NCBI GenBank assembly: GCA_029261165.1
Contig: JAJDBV010000004.1
Coordinates: 27,856-91,855 of the forward strand
Origin: Nitrospirota bacterium
GTDB taxonomy: Bacteria > Nitrospirota > Nitrospiria > SBBL01 > JAADHI01
Reading direction: 5' to 3'
Length of the DNA: 64,000 nt
Of the stretch, positions 19,269 to 29,006 are shown in pieces. Under the pieces are notes generated by a model, which saw only the letters and a program-made list of their open reading frames with translations, ran no database searches and was not told where the DNA came from. The position numbers and the translations under genes were made by a program. Position 1 is the stretch's first letter. Each line of letters begins with the position of its first letter.

Positions 19269-19863
19269 ACCGCTGCCGCCGCTTCAAGAAAGCCGTTCCC
19301 GGCTACTGATGGCAAAAGATGGTTTATGGATTGAAACAAGAACGCCCTGGGGCGAATTCATCAAAAGGATCTTTGAGAGTCCACGTATTCTCCCCTACGG
19401 ATCGGTCGCGGAAAAGACGGAACTGTTGAGCGGTCCGATCCCGATGCGATTGCAGGAACAATTTGTAAACCAGGCAAACGCGTCTTCACAACGAGGTCTC
19501 GAAACAGCTGCATGGATTATCTGGAGCGCCGAGCAGGGTTGGGAATACCTGCAACTGGATATCCTTGAGAGAACGAGCGGTTCTGTCGCGTTCAGATGGC
19601 CGGCGCTTGCCCCCGAAAAGCACCTCGTTCTGGATATGCACAGCCACGGCGCGGGACCGGCCTTCTTCTCGATAACGGATGACCGGTCGGATCAAGGCAC
19701 AGCGCATTTCTCCCTGGTTGTTGGAAATTGCGAAGAAGGCCGACTCTTTGCCGAACTCGACACGGCGTTCAGGCTCTGCCTGTCCGGTTTTTTCTTTGGC
19801 GATCACGAGGGACAAACGCTCCGGAAGGTTCCTGGAAAGGGGGCGGTGTGCGGCATTACATGA
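19207..19863 (+). CDS. PRTRC system protein A, JAB/JAMM metallopeptidase-like
   Basis: HSHGAGPAFFSITD = HxH-x7-SxxD JAMM signature. Confidence 0.8.
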   Translation: MNRKDLLLQEHLPTFMVPRFEPLPPLQESRSRLLMAKDGLWIETRTPWGEFIKRIFESPRILPYGSVAEKTELLSGPIPMRLQEQFVNQANASSQRGLETAAWIIWSAEQGWEYLQLDILERTSGSVAFRWPALAPEKHLVLDMHSHGAGPAFFSITDDRSDQGTAHFSLVVGNCEEGRLFAELDTAFRLCLSGFFFGDHEGQTLRKVPGKGAVCGIT

Positions 19864-20663
19864 CGTCGTTATCCGGTCGGAGACCGATTCTCATTCACCT
19901 CATCGGCTGCGGCGGGACCGGAAGCCACCTCGCAACCCGTCTTGTTCAGCTCAATACGACGCTTCTGGCCCTGGGCCATCCAGGGCTCCATGTCGTGATG
20001 TTCGACCCGGACATTGTCAGCCCGGCCAATATCGGGAGGCAGATGTTTCATGAGCCGGATATCGGACTTCCGAAGGTGACGGTGTTGGTCACCCGGATCA
20101 ATCAGTGTACCGGCTTCGACTGGGAAGGGATCCCGGTTGTCTATCCGGCGCGTTATAGCGACTCTCCACAAATTGTGATCACGGCCGTGGATACAGCGAA
20201 GGCGAGGGTGATGATCGGCCGCGCGCTGCACCGAAATGCTCACGCCCTCTATTGGATTGACTGCGGCAACATGCAACGTCAGGGGCAGGTCATCTTTGGA
20301 TCTCTTGGTAAAAAACGACAGCCAAAAAACCTCAAGGTAAAGACGATTGACCGGCTTCCGACCGTTCTCGATTTCTATCCGGAGTTGGCGGAGGGAGAAG
20401 ACGACCACCAGGGACCATCCTGCTCTCTGGCGGAGGCGATCGAACAGCAGGATCTCTTTATCAACCCCTTGGTCGCTCTGGAGGCCTCCGAGATGCTCTG
20501 GAAGGCCTTGCGGTATGGATACCTGGAGTATTCAGCCGCCTACATCAGTCTCGATCCGAGGAGCACCCGTGTCTTGCCGATTGATCCAAAAATATGGAGG
20601 CGGTTTGGATACGGGGCAAGAAAACCGAGCAGGAAAACCCGGACAAAAGAGAAGAAACAGTAA
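19860..20663 (+). CDS. PRTRC system ThiF/E1-like protein
   Basis: IHLIGCGGTGSHLATRLVQL nucleotide-binding motif, VMFDPDIVSPANIGRQMFHEPDIGLPKV; ATGA overlap with the A gene. Confidence 0.85.
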   Translation: MTSLSGRRPILIHLIGCGGTGSHLATRLVQLNTTLLALGHPGLHVVMFDPDIVSPANIGRQMFHEPDIGLPKVTVLVTRINQCTGFDWEGIPVVYPARYSDSPQIVITAVDTAKARVMIGRALHRNAHALYWIDCGNMQRQGQVIFGSLGKKRQPKNLKVKTIDRLPTVLDFYPELAEGEDDHQGPSCSLAEAIEQQDLFINPLVALEASEMLWKALRYGYLEYSAAYISLDPRSTRVLPIDPKIWRRFGYGARKPSRKTRTKEKKQ

Positions 20664-20684
20664 GCAACATCAATTGAATAATCT

Positions 20685-20735
20685 GAAGGCCCGACTTTCC
20701 CCGACATTTATTGTACGGAAAGCCGGGCCTTTCTA
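20685..20735 (+). terminator. Terminator-like hairpin after the PRTRC operon
   Basis: AAGGCCCGACTTTCC ... GGAAAGCCGGGCCTTTCT; next ATG at 20760. Confidence 0.65.
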
Positions 20736-20759
20736 TTTCATATCAAGACAGGAGATTAA

Positions 20760-23700
20760 ATGAGCGAAAATATATCAAACGCCTTACAGAAGAGGCTTGT
20801 TCAGCTTCAAGATTTTTATCATAGAATTGCATCTTTTTCCCATTCTCCAGAGATCGTGGAAAGGGAGGTTGAGGATGAGATCAGTCGATTGCGGCCGGTT
20901 GATCCGATTCAGCCGATCCATATCCCGGAAAGACCGGAGGTCAAGCTCTCTTTCTCAAGAAAAGTGAGCCGTCGAAAGCCCCCTGCCCTCAAAGTCGCTG
21001 CGCATGATGCCGGACTCTTCCTCCTTCCCTACACCGAAGCGTTCAGGGAAGACTATGTGACCCGTTTCGGAAGATTGATCGCGCCGTTGAAAGTTTTGAT
21101 GGGAAGGCTCCGGGATCTGGAGCTCTGTTATCACAAGGAAGAACGGTCGAGCCGCATCGATTCGGCGGATGGGAAAGAGGGAGAAGATAAGGAGAATCCC
21201 TTTCTCTGCGATTATCGGTTCTTTAAGTGCCTCTATACGACGATCCCCGATAACACCAGGTTGGGGAAGATTCTCACGGAGGTCGGATCGATTTTGGATC
21301 GGAAGCAGATCGAAAACGGCAGAATCGTCGATCAGTTATCGGAGGAGATAAATCAAGGGCTCACCGGACCCGAATTGGGAGAAGCCCTGGTGCAATATCA
21401 GAAGCTTGTTCCCTTGTGTGACAACATGTTTGTCTCTTCAATCGCCTCCTGGGCCTCTCTTTCGACCTTCATCTCGATACAAGCCAAAACCCTTGAAAAG
21501 GAGATGTTGCGTGAATCCGGCCTGGAGCCCTACCGGGACCGATTTGTCGAATTTAAGCAGTTCATCAAGGAGATCTCAAATCGGGTTTCCGGATCGCCGA
21601 CTGCCATGCAGGAAAAGGCGCTCTTTTACGCCTATATGAGTCTGCAATCGTTCCTCTCAGGAAAACGGCACCCAAAGGATTACTATCGATTAAACAACTT
21701 CTCCCAGGTCGGCGCGGGGAAGACCTATACGACGCCGATATTCCTGAAGATGTTTGCTGAATTGATCGGGAAGGCGGAATCGGAGTGTGGGCGGCTTGCC
21801 CCAAAAATCATCACCCTTTATCTGACGGAGGCCAACCTCTGTGAAAATGTGATCAAATCGATGGTCGAGATTGGGGTTCCGAAGGAGAACCTGCATCATG
21901 TTCGGATAAAAAACCTCCCTTCCTTAGAGGTCAAAGATGGCGATTGTGTTGTCTTAAGCCGGCATGAGGTTGGATTGAAGAAAGAGGAGGACATAACGCA
22001 ATCGCTGGAGATCCTTATTCGGAGAGGGTTTCACTTCATGATCGTCGCGGACGAATCTTCTTTCATGAAAAATTCGGAGAGCGGTATTTCGTCGGCCATG
22101 GAAACGCTCTATGGATATTTGAAAAAACGAAGGGTCCTGCGGGTTGATTACAGGCTGTCGGCCACACCGGTGAATAACGATACCGGTGACTTCCTCTACC
22201 TGCTGGCGTCCAACCAAATCAACATCGGCGCATTCCTTTTCGCCTATCCAGAGATTGCCCATCAAATGCAGTCGGTTTTAACCTCGCTCCAAAACCGAAT
22301 CTATGACAGAAGCGGCCTCACTTTGCATAGGCTTCTGAACCTCTTAAGAACCAGCGGCTCGCGCACCGGCGTGCTCATCGATTTCAATCGCATTGAAAAG
22401 TCAAATAATGGATCAGTTAAGGACGACGGCAAGAATGAAAACGCAACGGCAAAAACAATGCATGAGCTGATCTATACCGACTGCGCCGGCGCTATTCTGA
22501 CATGTTACTACCAGGCGGTCTTCCACTCCGGTCTTTTTCCGATTACACCGTGGCTGGGTCACAATAATGACGGAGACGCGCTCCAACCGACCTTGATCGA
22601 TATCATGCAGAAACTGGGAGTTGGTTACACCCGGATCACGCAGCCGGTAGAAGAGACGATTTGCCTCCTCATTGGATTGGAGAAACCCTTGGTCCATCCC
22701 GGGTCGAGGGACCTGGACGTCCTGATCCCTTGCCTTCTCTTACTCAAAGAGATGACCTCGGCGTTGACCTATGACCGTGCGCTGAATGCCGAAGAGGAGG
22801 TCCATTTTCAGATAAACGCCAAGCAGTTGCAATCGAATCTGCTCGAGGCGGTGACGAACCTGGAGGTCCTTGAGAAAATCCGTCAATTCCTGAACCTGAT
22901 CATGTTCGTCAACCTGGTCCGGAAGGTTCGATCCTATGATCGTGCCTGGTGGTCCGTGAGGGAAGAGGTAGAAATAGAATGCAGAAAACTCAGAATGGAA
23001 TTTCTTGCCGCCTATGCTTTCATGCATGGGATCCCGCTGATCCCGAAACAGGAAGAGGTCACACGGAAAGTGCATAAGGGTTTTCAGATTGTGGAAGAAA
23101 AGGAATCCCATTCTTATTTGGCGGCGCGTCCGGATCAGAAACGGGCATTGATCGGCCTGCTGGAGGATTTATCCGAAGGAGGGATGCTCGGCAATCGGCT
23201 GATCGGGGAGTTGGCTCAGTTCTTTGCCCCGGTGCGCTATTTTGAGTTGCTTCATTTATTGGAAAATCGATCGCAGGGGCATCAGCGAGGCAGGATCGAA
23301 CAAGAGGAGGAAGAAATTGATAAAAAACGCGCAATGATCATGGAGACCCTTGGGGTTGCCTTGGGTTTCAAACAGGGCAAACAGACGTTTCATGATCTTG
23401 TTTCACTCTTCAAAAACGATCTGAATAAAATCGGGACAGAAGAAGATCAACTGATCCACTTTCGACCCTCTATCCTGGCGAAATACCCGATCTTTCTCAG
23501 CGGGACCTTGGCAGTCCTTCAAGACAATGCAAAAGGACTCATAGGACTGGAGGCGCAACGCTTTAATGAGGTCCTCCATGATATTGGCTCTGAAAACGTA
23601 GATCTGGCCCAGGCCTTGGCTGAGTACGGGATTATTTTCAAGGCCTCAGAGTCATTGAACTTTCCTTTGGTCCTCCGTTTTGCAGATCGGATTCTTCATC

Positions 23701-24590
23701 GGTTGTCCGCGTTATTCGCAGAACGTGAAATCAAACTGAAGGTAGAAAAAGGGGATGTCGACCGGATCCGAAAGGTCATTTCAGGATGCGGCGGCTTCGA
23801 AAATTATGCGCGCCAAATGGCGAAACTCTCCAAGTCTCATCAAGTCCCGCTCTTGATCTCTTGTCGGTATCGCTTCTCACAACAGAGCTTGGTTTCTACC
23901 ACCAAGGCGGAATTTTCCGTGACAGGGAAGACGGATAAATCGGAAAGATATAAGCTGCTTGAGGAATTTGATCGCCTGGGTGGAGAGATGGGGCGGACCC
24001 TGGTTGCTACAACAAAATCGATCTTGAAGGGCTTCAATCTGTTTTACACACAGTATGGATTCATGAGTGAAGGGATGGACAATGCCGAAGTGCGTATGCA
24101 AATGGCGGGACGTCTTCGGCCGCTCTTCCCTCAGCATATCAAAGAAATTGGATCATTGGAAAATGAGTTGATCAGAAGCAGGCCGGATTCCCCCTTGATC
24201 CAACATTTGAGGCGACTTAGGAAGAACGTCAAGATCTTCGATATTGTCTCGCCTCAGATGATATCTGGGTTCCCTGATATCCAGAACGGGAAGGCCTATA
24301 TGCTCAACACTTTTCTCTTCTCGCAAACACATCAGCGTGCTTTTCCTGATCTCTTCACAGATCAGGAGGTATTTCATTTTGTTGATACGAGGCCAACATT
24401 CAATGCCAAAACCGTCGAAGGGTTTTGTAAAAAGGCGATTGAGGAGGCAATAGAGCAGTATGCGAATTGGCTTAAGGGGGAAAAGACGATTTCGGTCTCA
24501 TCCTTCATCAAACTGTTGGAGCGGGAGATCCAGGAAGTTGCTGAGGAAAATATGAGGCTGTCGAGCTATTACGACATGCTTGCTACGTGA
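20760..24590 (+). CDS. Large SF2/SNF2-like helicase
   Basis: NFSQVGAGKTYTTPIFLK, MIVADESSFMKN, YRLSATPVNND, and C-terminal MQMAGRLRPLFP motif VI-like. Confidence 0.75.
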   Translation: MSENISNALQKRLVQLQDFYHRIASFSHSPEIVEREVEDEISRLRPVDPIQPIHIPERPEVKLSFSRKVSRRKPPALKVAAHDAGLFLLPYTEAFREDYVTRFGRLIAPLKVLMGRLRDLELCYHKEERSSRIDSADGKEGEDKENPFLCDYRFFKCLYTTIPDNTRLGKILTEVGSILDRKQIENGRIVDQLSEEINQGLTGPELGEALVQYQKLVPLCDNMFVSSIASWASLSTFISIQAKTLEKEMLRESGLEPYRDRFVEFKQFIKEISNRVSGSPTAMQEKALFYAYMSLQSFLSGKRHPKDYYRLNNFSQVGAGKTYTTPIFLKMFAELIGKAESECGRLAPKIITLYLTEANLCENVIKSMVEIGVPKENLHHVRIKNLPSLEVKDGDCVVLSRHEVGLKKEEDITQSLEILIRRGFHFMIVADESSFMKNSESGISSAMETLYGYLKKRRVLRVDYRLSATPVNNDTGDFLYLLASNQINIGAFLFAYPEIAHQMQSVLTSLQNRIYDRSGLTLHRLLNLLRTSGSRTGVLIDFNRIEKSNNGSVKDDGKNENATAKTMHELIYTDCAGAILTCYYQAVFHSGLFPITPWLGHNNDGDALQPTLIDIMQKLGVGYTRITQPVEETICLLIGLEKPLVHPGSRDLDVLIPCLLLLKEMTSALTYDRALNAEEEVHFQINAKQLQSNLLEAVTNLEVLEKIRQFLNLIMFVNLVRKVRSYDRAWWSVREEVEIECRKLRMEFLAAYAFMHGIPLIPKQEEVTRKVHKGFQIVEEKESHSYLAARPDQKRALIGLLEDLSEGGMLGNRLIGELAQFFAPVRYFELLHLLENRSQGHQRGRIEQEEEEIDKKRAMIMETLGVALGFKQGKQTFHDLVSLFKNDLNKIGTEEDQLIHFRPSILAKYPIFLSGTLAVLQDNAKGLIGLEAQRFNEVLHDIGSENVDLAQALAEYGIIFKASESLNFPLVLRFADRILHRLSALFAEREIKLKVEKGDVDRIRKVISGCGGFENYARQMAKLSKSHQVPLLISCRYRFSQQSLVSTTKAEFSVTGKTDKSERYKLLEEFDRLGGEMGRTLVATTKSILKGFNLFYTQYGFMSEGMDNAEVRMQMAGRLRPLFPQHIKEIGSLENELIRSRPDSPLIQHLRRLRKNVKIFDIVSPQMISGFPDIQNGKAYMLNTFLFSQTHQRAFPDLFTDQEVFHFVDTRPTFNAKTVEGFCKKAIEEAIEQYANWLKGEKTISVSSFIKLLEREIQEVAEENMRLSSYYDMLAT

Positions 24591-24612
24591 TCTGTAAAAA
24601 TTAAACAAATCT

Positions 24613-24652
24613 AGAGACCCCTCACCAAGAGATGGGGGGGTCTCTTTTTTTT
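24613..24652 (+). terminator. Intrinsic terminator
   Basis: AGAGACCCC ... GGGGTCTCTTTTTTTT. Confidence 0.8.
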
Positions 24653-24717
24653 GTCTTTTTCATTGAAACAAATGATGCTTTCTGTAACAATTTTACCTGT
24701 ATCTTATTTTTTTAAAC

Positions 24718-27126
24718 CTATAAATCGGAGAATATTTTAAAAATTGATTCGTCTGAACCCGAGGATGAAGGGTTTGAATCCCTAGCATAGTCATCTTCTT
24801 TGTCATACTCTGCTTCTTGTTCAAGACGAGGAAAATCATCAAATATTTTAGAAAAATCACCAAAATATTCTTTGAAATCATCCTCTGGAAAAAGGGCGTC
24901 ATAATCTTCGCACTCCTCCAAGAGTGATTCGTATTCATCATGCCAATCTTGCGAACTCTCGTAACTACACTCCAAGTCATAATCTTCTGCCTTTTCTACC
25001 GCCTCTTTCACTTTTTCAAACATTTCGGATCTACAGTCTTCTCTATCATCCAGGTCAACACACTTTTCAACAAAAATTGGCAAAATTCTGTGAGCCGCGG
25101 CTACAAGCCCCCAATAATTTATTGAAGCATCATATCCATACTCACTAAGCATTTCTGGAACATATTCTGGAACAAAAAAAGTAGGTGTGGAAGGGAGCAA
25201 TTCTCTTAATAGCTCAAACAATGATCTCCACTCAGGAATGAACCCATTCTTTGCATTATTTTCCCAAAAGGTTTTCGAACAAGCGTGAGACATAACAGCA
25301 TCCATAATAAGATAAAAGACTTTTGGATATATTGATAATTTGTGACGAGAAGAATCTTCTTTCTGAATATCCTGCAAATCTTTCAATACGACAAGGATAC
25401 TAGGCAAATCGCACTTTGGTAGAAGGGTTTGGGTTAGGTGGTCCTTAACTAGATCCAAATCTTCCGGGTCATCTATCAAAATACGATGCCCCGCAGACTC
25501 ATCTCGATAGAGAGACTTTTTGGGTTTTATTATTAACGACACCTCTTCGAGAGAAAGCTGTTTAAGGAAAGCTACACGCATATTTTTATCTTTCTCGATG
25601 AGTTCCACAATTAAATCTTTCATACTTGGATGATAAAAATGAATTAATTCATCATCTCCGTAACTGTATGGATTTTTTCGGAGAAATGTCCCATTCGCAT
25701 TAAAAAAACTTTTTTCGAACGGTTCCTGAATTTCAGAAGAAGTCGAAGAAAACTTTTCATATCTTTTTTTAAGTTCACTGAGCATTATTGCTCCACCTGA
25801 AGCCATTACTTCGATACACAGTAGCCTTTCGCCCTCGGGTGCCGAAAGATATGCTGACTTCCACGACTCACCTGGTTGAGAAAGGAATTTATTTACGCTT
25901 GTCAAAATCACATCAGAATTGTCCGACGCATTTTCCATGAAATCTACCAACCTGCCAGTACATAATTGTCGTATGGATTCTGGAGAATAGTTTGGGTGGT
26001 CTACTATTGCAATGGATGGGTTACTTTTCAGGAAATTACGTGCTGCTGAAGGGAGATGGGCATTTTTTGCGTGATTGTAAAGAATCATAGCCTTTTCAAG
26101 GCGGGATAATTTATCTACAGAAACTGTCACTTTATCGGAAGTGACAAGGGAAGATCGCTCTTCCTTAAGTTTCGATGACGATAATGCCTCCCTAAGAATA
26201 TATTCCCGCGCAGTCCACACAAGTTTATGGTCTTTGTCTAAACTGCCTAGAAGACGAATAAAACCACGGCTCCATTCGTCCCGTAACGACCCGCGCATTG
26301 TAATGTCACCAAAAACATCATCACAGATAAAAAGTTGTTTTGCATCACGCCTGTAAACATCATAGAAATCTTTTTGAACCCTAAGATCATATACTTCAAA
26401 GGAAAGTGCCGAAAAGGACGCTGCAATGGCATATGCTGTACATGTTTTACCCATTTTGGGTGGTCCAGATAGAACACAAAAATGCTGTTTATGCAAAAGA
26501 TCAATGGCATCTAAATATGGAGTTGTGGCAACAAATGTAGCGATTTCTCTTTGCGAAACAAGCAAAAACTCCTTTGACCGCTCATGAAGCCCCCATTCAA
26601 TAAGCTCTCTAAGTTGACTCAAGCCAAGAATCTGAGGGAAAGCTGATACCACTTTTGGGTTGCAGCCCAATAGCTCGTCCAGATCAGACTCACTCAATAT
26701 GGCAACTTTCTCAATCGTAGGTGATGCTTTCGATGCAGTAACCTTCATCTCATCTTTATCAAGAGTAGTCAGGGGGCAGTTAGTGATAAATATATAATTT
26801 TTACAGGAAAAGTGATGCTTAGTTGTGATCTTGATTATCTCTTTCTCAAACACTTTTTTTAGTTCAGAACGAGTTTTAGCCGCACCCTTGGAACTATACT
26901 TCCGGTGTTTAACTTGAAAAATCCAATCTCCAAACCAGAGATCAGATTGACTTGGAAACGAGTTGGCTTTTCCAGAAAACGTAGCATCTCGGCCTTGATC
27001 AACTGACCCACTAAAAGAAGAGATCCCAACACCAATGATCTCTCGCAATAAAGTGCAGATTAATTGTTCAAAATTATACCAGCCAAGTTGTTCTAAATTG
27101 TATTTACTCGTTCCCATGTTTTCCAT
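24718..27126 (-). CDS. Putative anti-phage NTPase: N-terminal Mrr-like restriction-endonuclease domain plus nSTAND3-like NTPase
   Basis: SVDQGRDATF...DWIFQVKHRK (D...QxK nuclease core), VLSGPPKMGKTCTAYA Walker A, QLFICDDVFGD Walker B, LVWTAREYILREA sensor; strongly acidic C-terminus. Confidence 0.65.
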   Translation of the reverse strand: MENMGTSKYNLEQLGWYNFEQLICTLLREIIGVGISSFSGSVDQGRDATFSGKANSFPSQSDLWFGDWIFQVKHRKYSSKGAAKTRSELKKVFEKEIIKITTKHHFSCKNYIFITNCPLTTLDKDEMKVTASKASPTIEKVAILSESDLDELLGCNPKVVSAFPQILGLSQLRELIEWGLHERSKEFLLVSQREIATFVATTPYLDAIDLLHKQHFCVLSGPPKMGKTCTAYAIAASFSALSFEVYDLRVQKDFYDVYRRDAKQLFICDDVFGDITMRGSLRDEWSRGFIRLLGSLDKDHKLVWTAREYILREALSSSKLKEERSSLVTSDKVTVSVDKLSRLEKAMILYNHAKNAHLPSAARNFLKSNPSIAIVDHPNYSPESIRQLCTGRLVDFMENASDNSDVILTSVNKFLSQPGESWKSAYLSAPEGERLLCIEVMASGGAIMLSELKKRYEKFSSTSSEIQEPFEKSFFNANGTFLRKNPYSYGDDELIHFYHPSMKDLIVELIEKDKNMRVAFLKQLSLEEVSLIIKPKKSLYRDESAGHRILIDDPEDLDLVKDHLTQTLLPKCDLPSILVVLKDLQDIQKEDSSRHKLSIYPKVFYLIMDAVMSHACSKTFWENNAKNGFIPEWRSLFELLRELLPSTPTFFVPEYVPEMLSEYGYDASINYWGLVAAAHRILPIFVEKCVDLDDREDCRSEMFEKVKEAVEKAEDYDLECSYESSQDWHDEYESLLEECEDYDALFPEDDFKEYFGDFSKIFDDFPRLEQEAEYDKEDDYARDSNPSSSGSDESIFKIFSDL

Positions 27127-27626
27127 TCAAAGAAATAAGATCCGCCATTCCGCATTATAGTCCTATTCTGGGCAAATTTTTCATAATATGTATTCTCATC
27201 TTTTATCTCATTGAATACAGAAAAAATACACCCATTTTTAGAATGTTTTTCAAGTTACACTTACAGTGAAAATCAAATGAATACGAATTGAAATATACGA
27301 TGTTGGATGAAATCAAGTGGGCAAATATTACAGGTAGAAGTTGAGGGTGTGAACTGCATCTACAATCAACCTTGGAATCCTGAGGAATTATTGATAACTG
27401 AGAGGAATAGAATAAAGCTTCAGTAGATTGACCCCCTTATCAAAAACCGCTATGATCTTGCATCTTATCCAGCGTGGCATTCCCCAATGACCAAATGAGC
27501 CGGTGTCGCTCGGGAAAGGAATCCTATGAATAAATGTATAAAGTCAAGACTCGACCCTTTCCCTATAGTCTTCTGCCCGCTGGATATGCCACTAGCTTGG
27601 GTGGCGACGGTTTGTGAGGGTGAAGC

Positions 27627-29003
27627 ATGACAGACACTAGACCAATGTACTTTTTATCACTCGAAGTCGAAAATATTCGATGTTTTGGTGAGAAACAGAC
27701 GCTTGATCTTTCGGACGATGCAGGAAGGCCGGCGCCATGGACGCTGTTGCTCGGCGAGAACGGAGTAGGCAAGACAACATTGCTACAGTGCCTTACCTGG
27801 ATGCGTACCGTAGAAGAACCTGACAAAGATAAACTGGAATCTTGCAAGGGTAAAATTATTGTCAAACCAATAATGGATGACATGGAAGAGAATACTGAAA
27901 TGGAGGTTTTGATTCGGGCAGGGTCTGATATGGAATCGACCGTAAAGGGCAAGTATTCGCTCAATTTTAGTTTTGATGATCGACAACGGAATACTCGAAA
28001 GAAAATTCGCTCGATTGAAGTCGGGATGTCTTTCAAGGGACACCACGGAAAACTGGAAGACGTCGATCCCATTCTGGGTTGCTTGCCATCCTTTAAAACG
28101 CCAAATCTCTTCGCCTATAGCGCTAGCAGGCACATGGCCGTTCGCAATCTTGATAACTCGGAGCTACGAAATCCGGTTGCAAATCTCCTCTCTAGTTCTG
28201 CTGATTTATACGATGCTGAACAGGTGCTCCTTGATCTTGACTACAAAGCCCACAAGGAGAAAAATGGCCAAGCGGGACCGCTACTGAATAAGGTAAGGAA
28301 GCTCCTAATAGATCTGCTTCCCGATGTACAAGATGCAGGTGCCATAGAGATTTTGGGGCCTAAAGGGTTTACGGATGATGATGAACTAAGCGGTGTTAAA
28401 ATCCGTACACCTTACGGCTCTGTTTCCCTGTCTGCACTTAGCCTCGGTTACAAGACCATGCTGGCATGGGCCGTGGATTTGGCCTTGCGCTTGCTATTGA
28501 GCAACCCGGAAAGTCCCGCGCCTCTTGAAGAACCTGCAATCGTAATCATTGATGAAATAGACCTGCACCTACACCCGAAATGGCAGCGTGAGGTAAGAAT
28601 TTTTCTATGCAAGCATTTTCCAAACGTGCAGTTCATTTGTACAGCTCATAGCCCATTCATGGCACAGGCCGCTGAGGATCAGAACGTGGCCGTTCTAATA
28701 CGAGACGGCGACCATGTGACCATCGAGAATGATCCCTTGATCATTCGAGGTTGGCGAATTGATCAAATTGCTACGAGCAATCTAATAGGGGTAGACAGCG
28801 CCAGGAGCCCTGAGGTAGAAGCACTTATCAATGATAGGCGCGCCATTCTAAGAAAGAAAAGAAAATCCAATAAGGATAAAGAGCGGCTAGCAGAATTAGA
28901 CGAAAAGATTTCGAGACTCCCAACGGAGGAGGACCGGGATGACCAAGCGGCGATGGATCTCATACGCAAGGCAGCAGAACATATAAGACAAGATAAGGAA
29001 TAG
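27627..29003 (+). CDS. ptuA: Septu PtuA-like AAA ATPase (OLD-like)
   Basis: LLLGENGVGKTTLLQCL, LSLGYKTMLAWAVDL, AIVIIDEIDLHLHPKWQ, FICTAHSPFMAQ; followed 3 nt later by an HNH gene. Confidence 0.65.
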   Translation: MTDTRPMYFLSLEVENIRCFGEKQTLDLSDDAGRPAPWTLLLGENGVGKTTLLQCLTWMRTVEEPDKDKLESCKGKIIVKPIMDDMEENTEMEVLIRAGSDMESTVKGKYSLNFSFDDRQRNTRKKIRSIEVGMSFKGHHGKLEDVDPILGCLPSFKTPNLFAYSASRHMAVRNLDNSELRNPVANLLSSSADLYDAEQVLLDLDYKAHKEKNGQAGPLLNKVRKLLIDLLPDVQDAGAIEILGPKGFTDDDELSGVKIRTPYGSVSLSALSLGYKTMLAWAVDLALRLLLSNPESPAPLEEPAIVIIDEIDLHLHPKWQREVRIFLCKHFPNVQFICTAHSPFMAQAAEDQNVAVLIRDGDHVTIENDPLIIRGWRIDQIATSNLIGVDSARSPEVEALINDRRAILRKKRKSNKDKERLAELDEKISRLPTEEDRDDQAAMDLIRKAAEHIRQDKE

Positions 29004-29006
29004 ACC

